Below are positions 7,907-16,756 of a stretch of 64,000 nucleotides of DNA, in pieces. Every line of letters begins with the position of its first letter. Position 1 is the stretch's first letter. The notes beneath the pieces are model-generated. The model had not been told where the DNA came from and made no database searches. It saw only the letters and a list, made by a program, of their open reading frames with translations. This DNA comes from Nonomuraea africana (GTDB lineage Bacteria > Actinomycetota > Actinomycetes > Streptosporangiales > Streptosporangiaceae). A program made the translations under genes and the position numbers. The stretch spans positions 8,494,001 to 8,558,000 of the forward strand of contig NZ_JADBEF010000001.1 in NCBI RefSeq assembly GCF_014873535.1, in the 5' to 3' direction.

Positions 7907-9826
7907 ATGGTTGATCTCGTTGGCGCGAGCGTTTCGGCCGTTTCACCGCCGGTGCGCCGGCCGCGGCTGAAGGCGAACGCGAAGCTGTACGGCGCCACGT
8001 GCGCGGTGCTGTGCTGGGCCGCCATGCTGCCGCTCGCCTTCTTCCTCCCGAAGTTCTTCGACCTGAACCCCTTCACGGTGCGGGGAGCCGCCGCGCCGGC
8101 AGTGGCAGGGCTGATCGCCGCCGCCGTGCTGTCAGGCGCAGCGCTGATCTTCCGTGGGCGGCGCAGGGGCATCGACCTGGTGATCTGCTGTGGCGCGGGC
8201 GTCTATTCCGCCTGGATCGCGATGGTGCTCTGGACGTCGCTCCACGGAACGCCCTTCGGATTCGCCGGACTGGTGGGCGACATGCAGCGCATGTCGGCGA
8301 TGGCCACCCGCTATGCCACGACCTCCGCCAGCACCGACCATTTCGTCACCAGTCTTCCGAGCGAGTATCCGCCCCTCTACCACTGGATCATCGGGCGGTC
8401 GGCCGCGGTCACCGGCATACCCGCGTGGCGCCTGCTGGGTGACGCGGAGGTCATCACCGTGTCGCTCGCGGTTCTCGCCGCCTTCCTGCTGTGGCGCATG
8501 CTGGTGCCGAGCGGTGCCGCGCTGGCCATAGCCGCCTTCGGCATCGTGGCCTACGGAGAGCCGCTCAAGCCTTTCGCCGTACTCGCCGCCGCCGTCTTCA
8601 CGCCCTGGGTCATCGCGTCATTCGTCACCCGGTCGCCCTGGCGGATGCACTGGGCGTGGAGCGGACTGATCGGTGGCGGCCTGATCCTGCTGTACCAGGG
8701 CTACTTCATGTATGCGGGGATCGGTCTCCTGCTGATCGTCGGCGTGAACCTGTGGTCGGCGGCGAGCCGGCGGCGATACCTGTCACACTGCGCCGGGGTG
8801 CTGGCCGTCGCGCTGATCGTGTCGTCGTGGTTCCTGGTGCCGTATGCGTCGGTCCTGCTGGCGGAGGGCGGCCAGGCGACCGCCATGGCCTGGGTGAACA
8901 CGGCCATCGCCGATGGGCAGTTCCCGTTTCTCCAGCTGACGCTCATCGGCCTGCTCCAGCTGACCGGACTGTTCGGGGCGGTGTGGTACCGGCTGACCGC
9001 GTTCTGGGCGGCCCCGGTGATCATGCTGGTGGTCGGCGCCTACGCCTACTACGCGGTGATGGGCATCGGCTTCCTGCAGGACGGCGGAGGCCGCCAGATG
9101 CACTATGTGGTCCGCATCGCCAGTCCTGTGCTCGCCGCCGCCGGAGTGCTGACCGTCGCCGCGGTGGCCAGGACGGTCGCCCGCGCCGGCGGTCCCGCTT
9201 TCGGCAGGCCAGGCTCGGGCATGTGCGCCCTGCTGGTGGTGGCCCTGGCGGCAGGGACGGCCTACGCCGACCGCTGGTCGCCGAACATGAGGCGCGACTG
9301 GCAGAACAGGTGGACCTATCTGGGCGGCGCACCCAACGAAGCGGTGGTGGCCCACCAGGAGCCGTTGCCTTCGGGGCAGTATCCGCCCTACGGGCCGGAG
9401 GAAGGACGGACGAGCCGGTTCCCCGTCCTGGACATCAGCAGGACGGTGCGCGGCTGGGGACAGGAGCGACCACTCACGCTCTCCTACGACGAGCGGCTCT
9501 TCTCCTACCTGCCCTGGCCGGGATACGTGGGAGTGGACCGCACCTCGGCCAACAGCCTGGTCCGCTGGGATGACAGGCACGCGGAGGTGCGCCTGCTGGC
9601 CCAGACCCGGGATGCGCGAGCGTTCGCGGCCAGGGCGGCCGCGACCCGGTTCGGGCCGATCGACCTGTTCGTTCTCCGCCGGTCGGGGTCGCGGTGGACG
9701 TGGCTCGACGTCGCCTTCGATCCAGGCCAGTTCGACACCAGATTCTTCCTGGTTCGCCAGGACCTGCCTCACGGCACGGTGATCGCGCTGAGGAAACCTG
9801 AACTCGCCGTAAAGGCTGTCCCATGA
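7907..9826 (+). CDS. AftA-like arabinofuranosyltransferase, GT-C (GT85-like)
   Basis: About 639 residues. The N-terminal two thirds contain many membrane spans with GDMQRMSAMATRYAT (about 124) and LPSEYPPLYHWIIGR (about 148-162). This order matches the outer-loop motif of AftA, the enzyme that primes galactan with arabinofuranose in mycolic-acid bacteria. The soluble C-terminal part (about 470-639) has TRFGPIDLFVLRR and later DLPHGTVIALRK, also as in AftA C-terminal domains. The ATG at 7907 has GGAG close upstream; a TTG at 7871 would add 12 residues. It sits between GtrA and the second large transferase. Sugar identity in this organism is inferred only from family resemblance. Confidence 0.8.
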   Translation: MVDLVGASVSAVSPPVRRPRLKANAKLYGATCAVLCWAAMLPLAFFLPKFFDLNPFTVRGAAAPAVAGLIAAAVLSGAALIFRGRRRGIDLVICCGAGVYSAWIAMVLWTSLHGTPFGFAGLVGDMQRMSAMATRYATTSASTDHFVTSLPSEYPPLYHWIIGRSAAVTGIPAWRLLGDAEVITVSLAVLAAFLLWRMLVPSGAALAIAAFGIVAYGEPLKPFAVLAAAVFTPWVIASFVTRSPWRMHWAWSGLIGGGLILLYQGYFMYAGIGLLLIVGVNLWSAASRRRYLSHCAGVLAVALIVSSWFLVPYASVLLAEGGQATAMAWVNTAIADGQFPFLQLTLIGLLQLTGLFGAVWYRLTAFWAAPVIMLVVGAYAYYAVMGIGFLQDGGGRQMHYVVRIASPVLAAAGVLTVAAVARTVARAGGPAFGRPGSGMCALLVVALAAGTAYADRWSPNMRRDWQNRWTYLGGAPNEAVVAHQEPLPSGQYPPYGPEEGRTSRFPVLDISRTVRGWGQERPLTLSYDERLFSYLPWPGYVGVDRTSANSLVRWDDRHAEVRLLAQTRDARAFAARAAATRFGPIDLFVLRRSGSRWTWLDVAFDPGQFDTRFFLVRQDLPHGTVIALRKPELAVKAVP

Positions 9827-9886
9827 CGGCCAAAGGTGATGGTGATGCACTCTCCAGTTCACGGACGTGGTCGGGATGCTGGCGTC

Positions 9887-12800
9887 ATGGCATCTCTCAA
9901 GATCAGCATCGTCGTGCCGTTCCACAACGTGGAGCGATACATCTCCGAGTGCCTAGCCTCACTGGCTCGCCAGACCCTTGCCGATCTGGAAGTCATCATG
10001 GTGGACGACGGATCACCCGACGGTTGCGCGGTCATCGCCAAGGAGTTCGCCGCTCGTGACTCCCGGTTCCACCTGATCCAGCAGGAGAACCGGGGGCTGG
10101 GGCCCGCACGCAACAGGGGCGTGACGCACGCCCGCGGTGAGTACCTCTGCTTCGCCGACAGCGATGACGTGTTGCCGCCCCAGGCGTACGAGCTGATGGT
10201 CGCGTCGCTGGACCGGACGGGATCCGATTTCGCCACCGGTGACGTGCGGACCTTCGGGGCCATGGGGGTCAGGCCTTCGTGGCTGCCCGCCCGTCTGTAC
10301 GCGACCGACCGGCCAGGTACGCACGTCCGTCAGGATCACCGGCTGCTCTGGGACAGGTCGGCGTGGAACAAGGTGTTCCGCCGGTCCTTCTGGGACGCCC
10401 AAGGGTTCGCCTTCCCCGCAGGTCTGTACGAGGACGTTCCGGTGACGGTGCCGGCACACGTCAAGGCGTGCGCGGTCGACGTCGTACCCGAGGTCGTCTA
10501 CTACTACCGCGTCCGAGAGGGCGGCGAGCCGTCCATCACCCAGCGCAAGCACGAGCCGGCCCACCTGGCGAGCCGCATCGCGCAGCTCCAACCGGTGACC
10601 GACTTCTTCGAGCGCGAAGCGCCCGAACTGGCGACCCCCTTTCACAAGACCGTCGTCCAGGCGGAGTTCCGGCTGGCCATGGAGGCGCTCCTGTCGGCCG
10701 ATGACGACGGACGCGCGCAGCTGCTCGCTCTGGTCGCCGACTACCTCGATCGGATGGCGCCCGAGGCCTACGGCGAACTCGGCCCCTCCTACCGGCTCAA
10801 GTGCGCTCTTGCCGCACGACGTGACCTCCCTGCCCTGGTCAAGGCGCTGCAGGCGGAGAAGGAACGCGGCGAGCCCGCCGTGGTGGTCAGCAGAGGACGT
10901 CTGCGCCGACGTCTTTACCACGACGTGCTCTTCCCTGGAGCGAAGCTGCCGGAGGAGCTGTTCAGAGCCGAAGACGATCTCTCGCTGCGCGGCAAGGTCG
11001 ACGCGGTCACCTGGCGGGACGACGTCATGGTCATCGAGGGACACGCCCACATCGATCGTCTGCCCATGGGAGAGCAGGACGACCTGCAGGTCTGGCTCCG
11101 CAACACCAGAACGGACGAACGGCTCCCGCTCGACTGCCGGCGGACCCGCCGTCCCGACGTCACCGCGGCCTCGCGGCAGTCGGCCGTCTCCTATGACGGG
11201 TCAGGGTTCCGGGCCGAGCTGCCCTCCACGGCCCTCAAGAGCGGCAACCGGTGGATGCCGGCCGTATGGGAGCTATGCGTGGCCGTCGGGAGTGGCGGTC
11301 TGTGCAGGGAAGGACCGCTGCGGGGAGAGGGACTCCCGCCGGTCAAGGGGCTTCAGGGACGTCGCTGGATCCGCCCCCTGTTCACCGAGAGCGGCCGCTT
11401 CCAGGTCCGCGTGCGCAAGCCGCGGACCGTGCTGGTCTCGTGCCGGTACGAGGAGGGAGAGCTCCGCCTCAAGGGTTGGATCAGAGCCGGTTCGCCGCCC
11501 ATCGGCGTGGTCGCCACACGGCGCAGGGACGGCCTGGCAGTGGAGGCGGCAGTGGAGGGAGTCGCGACTGACGGCAGACACTGGGATTTCCATGCCCTGC
11601 TCCCCACTGACCAGCTGGCGGAGGAGCCCCGAGGCCAGGTGATCGACACGATGCTCTGGGCGGGTGAGCAGACCGAGTGGGCGCTCTCCGTGATCACAGA
11701 GGACGGCCGGTTCCGGCTCGCGGCCGATGACCTCCAGCCGGTCAGAGCGCGCGCCGGCCAGGGTGAGGCGGTGCTGGCCCCTACCCGGTACGGCGATGCG
11801 GCGCTGACCGTGCGCCCATGCCTTCCCTATGTCACGCACGTCGCGTGGTCGCCGGCGGGGGAGCTCGTCCTGGATGGCGGCCGCGTCGAGGGGCCCTGCC
11901 CGCTGGAACTCAGGCGGCTGCCCGAGCAGGACGCTCACACGGTCGTCGCGGCCTGGACCGGCACCACCTTTCGCGCCGTGCTCGATCCCGTCACCATGCC
12001 GGGGGCCGCCGCTGCCGCGCCGTTGGCGGCAGGCACGTGGGACCTGGTGGCCGGCGACGGCTTCCCGGTGCTCATGGACTGCCCGCCCGCCGCCGCCCTC
12101 GACCGCGGCGAGCTCAGGTTCACGCCGCTGCGCTCCGGGAACGGCGTCCTGCGCCTGGCCGTACGGCAGGCGGAGGGAGAGCGGGAAGAAGGACGCTACG
12201 CGCGGCGCAGGCTGGAGCGGGAGATCTACCCGAAGCTACGCCGTCAGCCGACCTCGGACAGCGTGGTCTTCGACAGCTGGGAGGGCAAACAGTGCTCGGA
12301 CAGCCCCAGGGCGATCTTCGAGCGGCTCAGGGACAGCGGCCTCGACCTGGTATGGGTGCGCAGAGAAGGCCGCTTCGAGACACCTGAGGGCGGCAGATGC
12401 GTGGTGCGGGACAGCGAGGCGCACTACGAGGCATTGGCGCGGGCCAGGCACGTGGTCGCCAACAGCACACAGCCGCGCTGGTACCGCAAGCGGAAGGGCC
12501 AGATCTATCTGCAGACCTGGCACGGGACTCCGCTCAAGCGCATCGGCTTCGACATGGAGAAGGTGCACAGTCTCGAGGGAGCCGCCTATCTCGATCGGTT
12601 CGCGGCGGACGTGGCGCAGTGGGATTTCCTCATCTCGCCCAACCCCTTCAGCACGCCCGTCTTCCGCAGGGCCTTCCGGTACGAGGGAGAGATACTGGAG
12701 ACGGGCTATCCGCGCAATGATCTCCTCCTGGCCCCGGACAGGGAGCAGCGCGCCCTCGAGGCGCGCCGGCGCCTGGGCGTGCCGGACGGAACGCGGGTGG

Positions 12801-13327
12801 TGCTGTACGCGCCGACCTGGCGCGACGACGACCACGTTCACGGCCGCTACCGCTTCGACCTGAAGCTGGATCTGGCACACGCCCGCTCGGCACTCGGAGC
12901 CGACCACGTCGTGCTGGTACGCGGCCACAGCAACGTCTCCGCGCGGCTGCCGCGAGACGACGGGTTCACCATCGACGTCAGCCGCTACCCGGACGTCGCC
13001 GACCTCTACCTGGTGGCCGACGTGCTGGTCACCGACTACTCCTCGGCGATGTTCGACTTCGCGGTCACCGGCAAGCCGATCCTGCTGTTCACCTATGACC
13101 TTGAGCGCTACAGGGATGAGCTCAGAGGCTTCTCCTTCGATCTGGCGGAGTGCGCGCCAGGGCCGCTGTTGCGGAGGTCGGAGGAGGTGGTCGAGGCCCT
13201 GGCGGCACTGGACAGGACCGCCGAGGCCTACGCGTCGTCGCACGCGGCCTTCACCGCCCGCTTCTGTCCGCTCGACGACGGGGCGGCCACCGAGCGCGTG
13301 GTTCGGCGTGTGTGGGGAGACATCTGA
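9887..13327 (+). CDS. Bifunctional GT2 glycosyltransferase / CDP-glycerol-type glycerophosphotransferase, copy 2
   Basis: 1146 residues with the same plan as copy 1: a GT-A domain (VVPFHNVERY, VDDGSPDG near 39, FADSDD near 90), a helical linker, beta-rich modules with EGHAHI near 384, and a glycerophosphotransferase domain with QTWHGTPLKRIG (about 876), LVRGHSN and VTDYSSAMFDFAVTGKP (about 1048). Starting at the ATG at 9887 gives exactly the same length as copy 3 and aligns their N-termini. Upstream GTG/ATG codons at 9836-9845 are alternatives, and none has a strong ribosome site. It probably transfers sugar and glycerol- or ribitol-phosphate to a growing wall polymer. The stop overlaps the next ATG (TGATG). 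Confidence 0.9.
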   Translation: MASLKISIVVPFHNVERYISECLASLARQTLADLEVIMVDDGSPDGCAVIAKEFAARDSRFHLIQQENRGLGPARNRGVTHARGEYLCFADSDDVLPPQAYELMVASLDRTGSDFATGDVRTFGAMGVRPSWLPARLYATDRPGTHVRQDHRLLWDRSAWNKVFRRSFWDAQGFAFPAGLYEDVPVTVPAHVKACAVDVVPEVVYYYRVREGGEPSITQRKHEPAHLASRIAQLQPVTDFFEREAPELATPFHKTVVQAEFRLAMEALLSADDDGRAQLLALVADYLDRMAPEAYGELGPSYRLKCALAARRDLPALVKALQAEKERGEPAVVVSRGRLRRRLYHDVLFPGAKLPEELFRAEDDLSLRGKVDAVTWRDDVMVIEGHAHIDRLPMGEQDDLQVWLRNTRTDERLPLDCRRTRRPDVTAASRQSAVSYDGSGFRAELPSTALKSGNRWMPAVWELCVAVGSGGLCREGPLRGEGLPPVKGLQGRRWIRPLFTESGRFQVRVRKPRTVLVSCRYEEGELRLKGWIRAGSPPIGVVATRRRDGLAVEAAVEGVATDGRHWDFHALLPTDQLAEEPRGQVIDTMLWAGEQTEWALSVITEDGRFRLAADDLQPVRARAGQGEAVLAPTRYGDAALTVRPCLPYVTHVAWSPAGELVLDGGRVEGPCPLELRRLPEQDAHTVVAAWTGTTFRAVLDPVTMPGAAAAAPLAAGTWDLVAGDGFPVLMDCPPAAALDRGELRFTPLRSGNGVLRLAVRQAEGEREEGRYARRRLEREIYPKLRRQPTSDSVVFDSWEGKQCSDSPRAIFERLRDSGLDLVWVRREGRFETPEGGRCVVRDSEAHYEALARARHVVANSTQPRWYRKRKGQIYLQTWHGTPLKRIGFDMEKVHSLEGAAYLDRFAADVAQWDFLISPNPFSTPVFRRAFRYEGEILETGYPRNDLLLAPDREQRALEARRRLGVPDGTRVVLYAPTWRDDDHVHGRYRFDLKLDLAHARSALGADHVVLVRGHSNVSARLPRDDGFTIDVSRYPDVADLYLVADVLVTDYSSAMFDFAVTGKPILLFTYDLERYRDELRGFSFDLAECAPGPLLRRSEEVVEALAALDRTAEAYASSHAAFTARFCPLDDGAATERVVRRVWGDI

Positions 13328-14787
13328 TGGCCGTGACGCTGCGACGGATCGACGAGGCGAGCGTCACGCCGACCCGGTGGCGAAAGATGATGCCGCGCGG
13401 ACGCCGCCGGATGCCGGTGGTGGTGTTCACCGCATGCATGTCCGTCTACGCGATCTGGTGGGCCGCCTGTTATCCGGGGTTGATGAGCTGGGACTCAGTG
13501 ACCATCGTGTGGCAGGTCACGTCAGGGTCGTGGCGGGCCGACCACTCGGTCCTCTACAACGCCCTCGTATGGGCGTCCATCGCGACCACCGGAGATCTCG
13601 CCGCCCTCACCCTGACCCAGGGGGCACTGGCGGCCGCGACTCTCTCCCTGATGGCGGTGGCGATCAGGGATCTGGGGGTGCCAGGCCGGTGGTGCGCCGC
13701 CGCCGCGGTCGTGGTGGCCGCGCTGCCGGCGACGGGCACGTTCGTGGTCACGGTGTGGAAGGACGTGCCTTTCGCGCTCTGCCTCGTGGCGATGACCGCC
13801 ACCGTGGCGCTTCTCGTGCGGCGCAGGCGCTCGACCGCGCTCGCAGTGGGCCTCGCGGCCGAGACACTCGCGCTGGTGCTCCTGCGGAACAACGCGTTCG
13901 TCTTCGTGCTGATCGGCTTCGTCATCGTCGTGGTGCTGCTTCCCGGCGCCAGGGTGAGGGTGGCGCTCGCGGGGGCCGTGCCGGTGTCCCTGTCGTTCCT
14001 CGCCTCGGCGTTCGTCTATCCCGCCATGGGGATAGAGCCGGTCAGGCCATGGCTCACCTATGCCACGGCGTACTCCGACATCGCGGTCACCTATGCCGCC
14101 CGTCCGGAGATCTTCGGGGCCAAGGAGCTGGACCTCATGCGGCGCGTGGCGCCTCTCGAGCATTGGCGTGACAACGCGACGTGTTACAACGCGGACCCCA
14201 CCCTGAGCAGAGGGTTCGACGTGGCGAGGTCGGACCGGCTCCATCGCGAGCTCGTCGGGCTCTGGGCCGATCTGCTGAAACGGGTGCCCGCCGAGGTGGC
14301 AGGGGCCCGGTTGTGCCGTGGGTCGGTGGCGTGGAAGGTCTTCCCCGAGGTTCCGGAGGAGCGGCTCCTCATCGGCTGGTCCAGGGTGCCCGACGACCTG
14401 TTCGGTTGGAGCATGGGCGGGAAACCGTTTCCTGAGGGACGGAACAGGGACATCCTCACGACCAGGCCCTTGTCCGACACTCTGCACAACGTGGCCGCGT
14501 TCGCCAGGGACGTGACGTACACCAGGCAGGTGGAGTGGATCTTCTGGCGTGGTGCCACCTGGTGCTACGTCGCCTATGCAGCGGTCATCGCGGCGGCGTG
14601 GGCCACGCGCAGGCCGGCACTGCTGGCGCTCGCGGGCATCGTCGCCGGGCAGCAGCTCGGTGTGATGCTCGCCATTCCCGCGCAGCTGTTCAGGTACATG
14701 GCCGCCCCGATGATGGTCGGCATGATGCTGGTCCCGCTCCTGGTGGCCGCCCTGGCGGGGCGTCTGCGCGGTCGGGAGGCGTCATGA
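13327..14787 (+). CDS. Multi-pass membrane protein, GT-C-like (DUF6020-type), paralogue of 26-1405
   Basis: 486 residues from the ATG that overlaps the preceding stop. Shared blocks with the protein at 26-1405 are YPGLMSWDSVTI, DHSVLYNALVW and VWKDVPFALC, at the same spacing. About ten membrane segments are visible, with a long outer loop in the middle containing paired cysteines (ATCYN and ARLCRGS) that are also present in the paralogue (NCNTIN and TRLCRGA), so an extracytoplasmic disulfide is plausible. It likely transfers a sugar from a lipid-phosphate donor on the outer face. The next gene encodes a GT2 that could make that donor. The acceptor is unknown. Confidence 0.82.
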   Translation: MAVTLRRIDEASVTPTRWRKMMPRGRRRMPVVVFTACMSVYAIWWAACYPGLMSWDSVTIVWQVTSGSWRADHSVLYNALVWASIATTGDLAALTLTQGALAAATLSLMAVAIRDLGVPGRWCAAAAVVVAALPATGTFVVTVWKDVPFALCLVAMTATVALLVRRRRSTALAVGLAAETLALVLLRNNAFVFVLIGFVIVVVLLPGARVRVALAGAVPVSLSFLASAFVYPAMGIEPVRPWLTYATAYSDIAVTYAARPEIFGAKELDLMRRVAPLEHWRDNATCYNADPTLSRGFDVARSDRLHRELVGLWADLLKRVPAEVAGARLCRGSVAWKVFPEVPEERLLIGWSRVPDDLFGWSMGGKPFPEGRNRDILTTRPLSDTLHNVAAFARDVTYTRQVEWIFWRGATWCYVAYAAVIAAAWATRRPALLALAGIVAGQQLGVMLAIPAQLFRYMAAPMMVGMMLVPLLVAALAGRLRGREAS

Positions 14788-15521
14788 AGAGACGGGTCCT
14801 CATCATCATCCCGGCGCTCAACGAGGCGCTGTCGATCACCAAGGTGCTCGATGAGCTGCGCACCACCTGTCCTGAGCATGACGTGCTGGTGGTGGACGAC
14901 GGATCGAGCGACGCGACCGGCGCCGTCGCCGCGGCGGCCGGCGCGGCGGTGCTGCGTCTGCCGTACAACCTCGGGGTGGGCGGCGCGATGCGAGCCGGCT
15001 ACAGGTACGCGCGTGAGCGCGGCTACACCGTGGCGGTTCAGGTGGACGCCGACGGGCAGCACGACACGGCCTACGTCCCCGCCCTCATCGAGCTGCTGGA
15101 GCGGGCCGACGTGGCGATCGGCGCCCGTTTCGCCGGGACCGGGACGTACAGTTCGGCCGGCCTGCCGCGCAGGGTGGCCATGTGGCTGCTCGCCAAGGTC
15201 CTCTCGGTGCTCGCGGGGACTCGCATGACCGACGTGACCAGCGGCTTTCGGGCGTGCAACGCCAGGGCGATCGCGGTGTTCGCCACGCACTACCCGGTGG
15301 AGTATCTGGGGGACACGGTCGAGTCGCTGGTCATCGCGCTGCGATCGAACTGTGTCGTTCGGCAGGTCCCCGTCGTCATGCGCGCCAGGCGCGAGGGGCG
15401 GGCCAGCCAGAGCACGGCCAGATCACTGGTCTACCTGGCCAGGGTCGCGGTCGCGCTGGGGCTCGCGCTGGTCAGACGTTGGGAGCCGGTCGAGACGGCG
15501 TCGGAAGGAGTCCGCGCGTGA
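14784..15521 (+). CDS. GT2 family, polyprenol-phosphate-sugar synthase-like (DPM1/GtrB type)
   Basis: A 245-residue single-domain GT-A enzyme with IIIPALNEALSI, VVDDGSSDAT, the glycine-rich NLGVGGAMRAGY and QVDADGQHD (the metal-binding DAD), all typical of dolichol/polyprenol-phosphate mannose or glucose synthases. No C-terminal membrane anchor is obvious, and the following DUF2304 protein may supply it. A GGGAGG ribosome site precedes the ATG, which overlaps the previous stop. It would load a hexose onto a polyprenyl phosphate for the GT-C proteins encoded upstream and downstream. The sugar is not determinable from the sequence. Confidence 0.88.
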   Translation: MKRRVLIIIPALNEALSITKVLDELRTTCPEHDVLVVDDGSSDATGAVAAAAGAAVLRLPYNLGVGGAMRAGYRYARERGYTVAVQVDADGQHDTAYVPALIELLERADVAIGARFAGTGTYSSAGLPRRVAMWLLAKVLSVLAGTRMTDVTSGFRACNARAIAVFATHYPVEYLGDTVESLVIALRSNCVVRQVPVVMRARREGRASQSTARSLVYLARVAVALGLALVRRWEPVETASEGVRA

Positions 15522-15892
15522 GCGCCTACACGCTGGGAGTGCTCGGGGCGGCCGTCACCATGACGGTCATCTTCGAAATGCTGCGCAGGCGGAAGCTGCG
15601 TGAGAAGTACGCCGTCTTCTGGATGCTGCTCTCCGCGGTGATGGTGTTGATCGCCGTCATGCCGGGGCTGCTGGAGTGGGCCGCGGACGTCACCGGCGTC
15701 CAGGTCCCTTCCAACCTGCTGTTCTTCGGCGGGAGTCTGTTGCTGCTGGCGGTCAACGTGCAACTCAGCTCCGAGGTCGGGCGGCTGGAGGAACGGACCC
15801 GCACGCTGGCGGAGGAGGTCGCCATGCTTCGGTTCGACGCGGACCGGATGCTTCGCGCTGAATCGCGCAGAAGCAGCTCCTTGCCATCCTGA
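15518..15892 (+). CDS. DUF2304 membrane protein
   Basis: A 124-residue protein with three hydrophobic segments, the block RRKLREKYAVFWMLLS after the first segment, and a polar C-terminal helix (VGRLEERTRTLAEEVAMLR) that looks coiled-coil. This is the DUF2304 pattern, usually encoded next to a polyprenyl-sugar GT2 as here. It starts at a GTG overlapping the GT2 stop, with GGAAGGAG upstream. It probably forms a complex with the GT2, either anchoring it or assisting lipid-sugar translocation. A hairpin lies 22 bp after its stop. Confidence 0.88.
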   Translation: MSAYTLGVLGAAVTMTVIFEMLRRRKLREKYAVFWMLLSAVMVLIAVMPGLLEWAADVTGVQVPSNLLFFGGSLLLLAVNVQLSSEVGRLEERTRTLAEEVAMLRFDADRMLRAESRRSSSLPS

Positions 15893-15913
15893 CGATGGGC
15901 TCGTTTTCTCCGC

Positions 15914-15941
15914 CTTTACTGACAAGCCCGGCTTGGTAAAG
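15914..15941 (+). terminator. Hairpin after DUF2304 gene, possible terminator
   Basis: CTTTAC and CAAGC pair with GCTTG and GTAAAG around a CCG loop, with a three-base TGA bulge on one side, giving an 11-bp stem. It follows the stop of the tightly overlapped 4061-15892 run and precedes a 98-bp gap before the methyltransferase. There is no T-run, so it could be an attenuating or mRNA-stabilising hairpin instead. Confidence 0.4.
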
Positions 15942-16039
15942 ATCCCGTTCGGTTGCTCCCTGTTGCTGTTCAATCCCATGTCCGGGGTCCATGAAGCGAC
16001 AACAATATCGAAAACGAGTGCCGACCATAGGGAGCGAGA

Positions 16040-16735
16040 ATGGACGCCGTCGAAATAGACCGGGCAATGCGCTTGGAAGACCACAATTGGTGGTATCGCG
16101 AACGACGTGCCATTCTCGCTCGGCGCGTGCGCCGTCTCGGCACGCCCGGTTGCGCGGTGGACCTCGGAGCGGCGGCGGGTGGCAACACGCGGGTCCTGGT
16201 CGAGCACGGTTGGCGGGCCCTGGCGGTGGACTACTCGGAGGTGGCGGTCGACCACGCCCGTGGCCGGGGCGTCGACGCCATGTGGGGGGACATCAGGAGC
16301 CTGCCGCTGCCCTCGGACGAGTTCGACCTCGTCGTCGCTTTCGACGTGCTCGAGCACATCGACGACGACGCGGCGGCGGCGGGTGAGATCAACAGGGTGC
16401 TGAGGTCAGGCGGCACGGCGTTGATAGCCGTGCCCTGCGACATGCGCCTGTGGTCGGCACACGATGTCGCGCTGGGGCACGAACGCCGCTACACCCGGGA
16501 CTCCCTCACGACGCTCTTGGTCGACGCCGGTCTGACGATCGAGCGGATGTGGAGTTGGAACGTGTTGCTGAGGCCGGTCGCCCGTTGGCGCCGGCGCAGG
16601 TCCACCGGCTGTGATCTGGAGGAATTGTCGCCGTTGGTGAACGGCCTGCTCGGCGCGATCGTGCGGTCGGAACGCTTTCTTCCGGTCGGCCGACTGCCCG
16701 GAGTCTCCTTGATGGTCGAAGCGCGCTCGCACTGA
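16040..16735 (+). CDS. Class I SAM-dependent methyltransferase
   Basis: 231 residues with motif I VDLGAAAGGNTRVL (about 40), an acidic residue at the end of strand 2 (AVDYSEVAV), and VVAFDVLEHI (about 98) as motif III/IV, which fits a Rossmann-fold SAM methyltransferase of the Methyltransf_11/23 type. The N-terminal LEDHNWWYRERR block is often seen in methyltransferases linked to polysaccharide clusters. A GGGAGCGAG ribosome site precedes the ATG. It lies just upstream of the GT2-GtrA fusion, so it probably methylates a sugar or a lipid-linked intermediate. The target is not shown by sequence. Confidence 0.88.
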   Translation: MDAVEIDRAMRLEDHNWWYRERRAILARRVRRLGTPGCAVDLGAAAGGNTRVLVEHGWRALAVDYSEVAVDHARGRGVDAMWGDIRSLPLPSDEFDLVVAFDVLEHIDDDAAAAGEINRVLRSGGTALIAVPCDMRLWSAHDVALGHERRYTRDSLTTLLVDAGLTIERMWSWNVLLRPVARWRRRRSTGCDLEELSPLVNGLLGAIVRSERFLPVGRLPGVSLMVEARSH

Positions 16736-16756
16736 GGCCCGAAACGAGGATCACCG

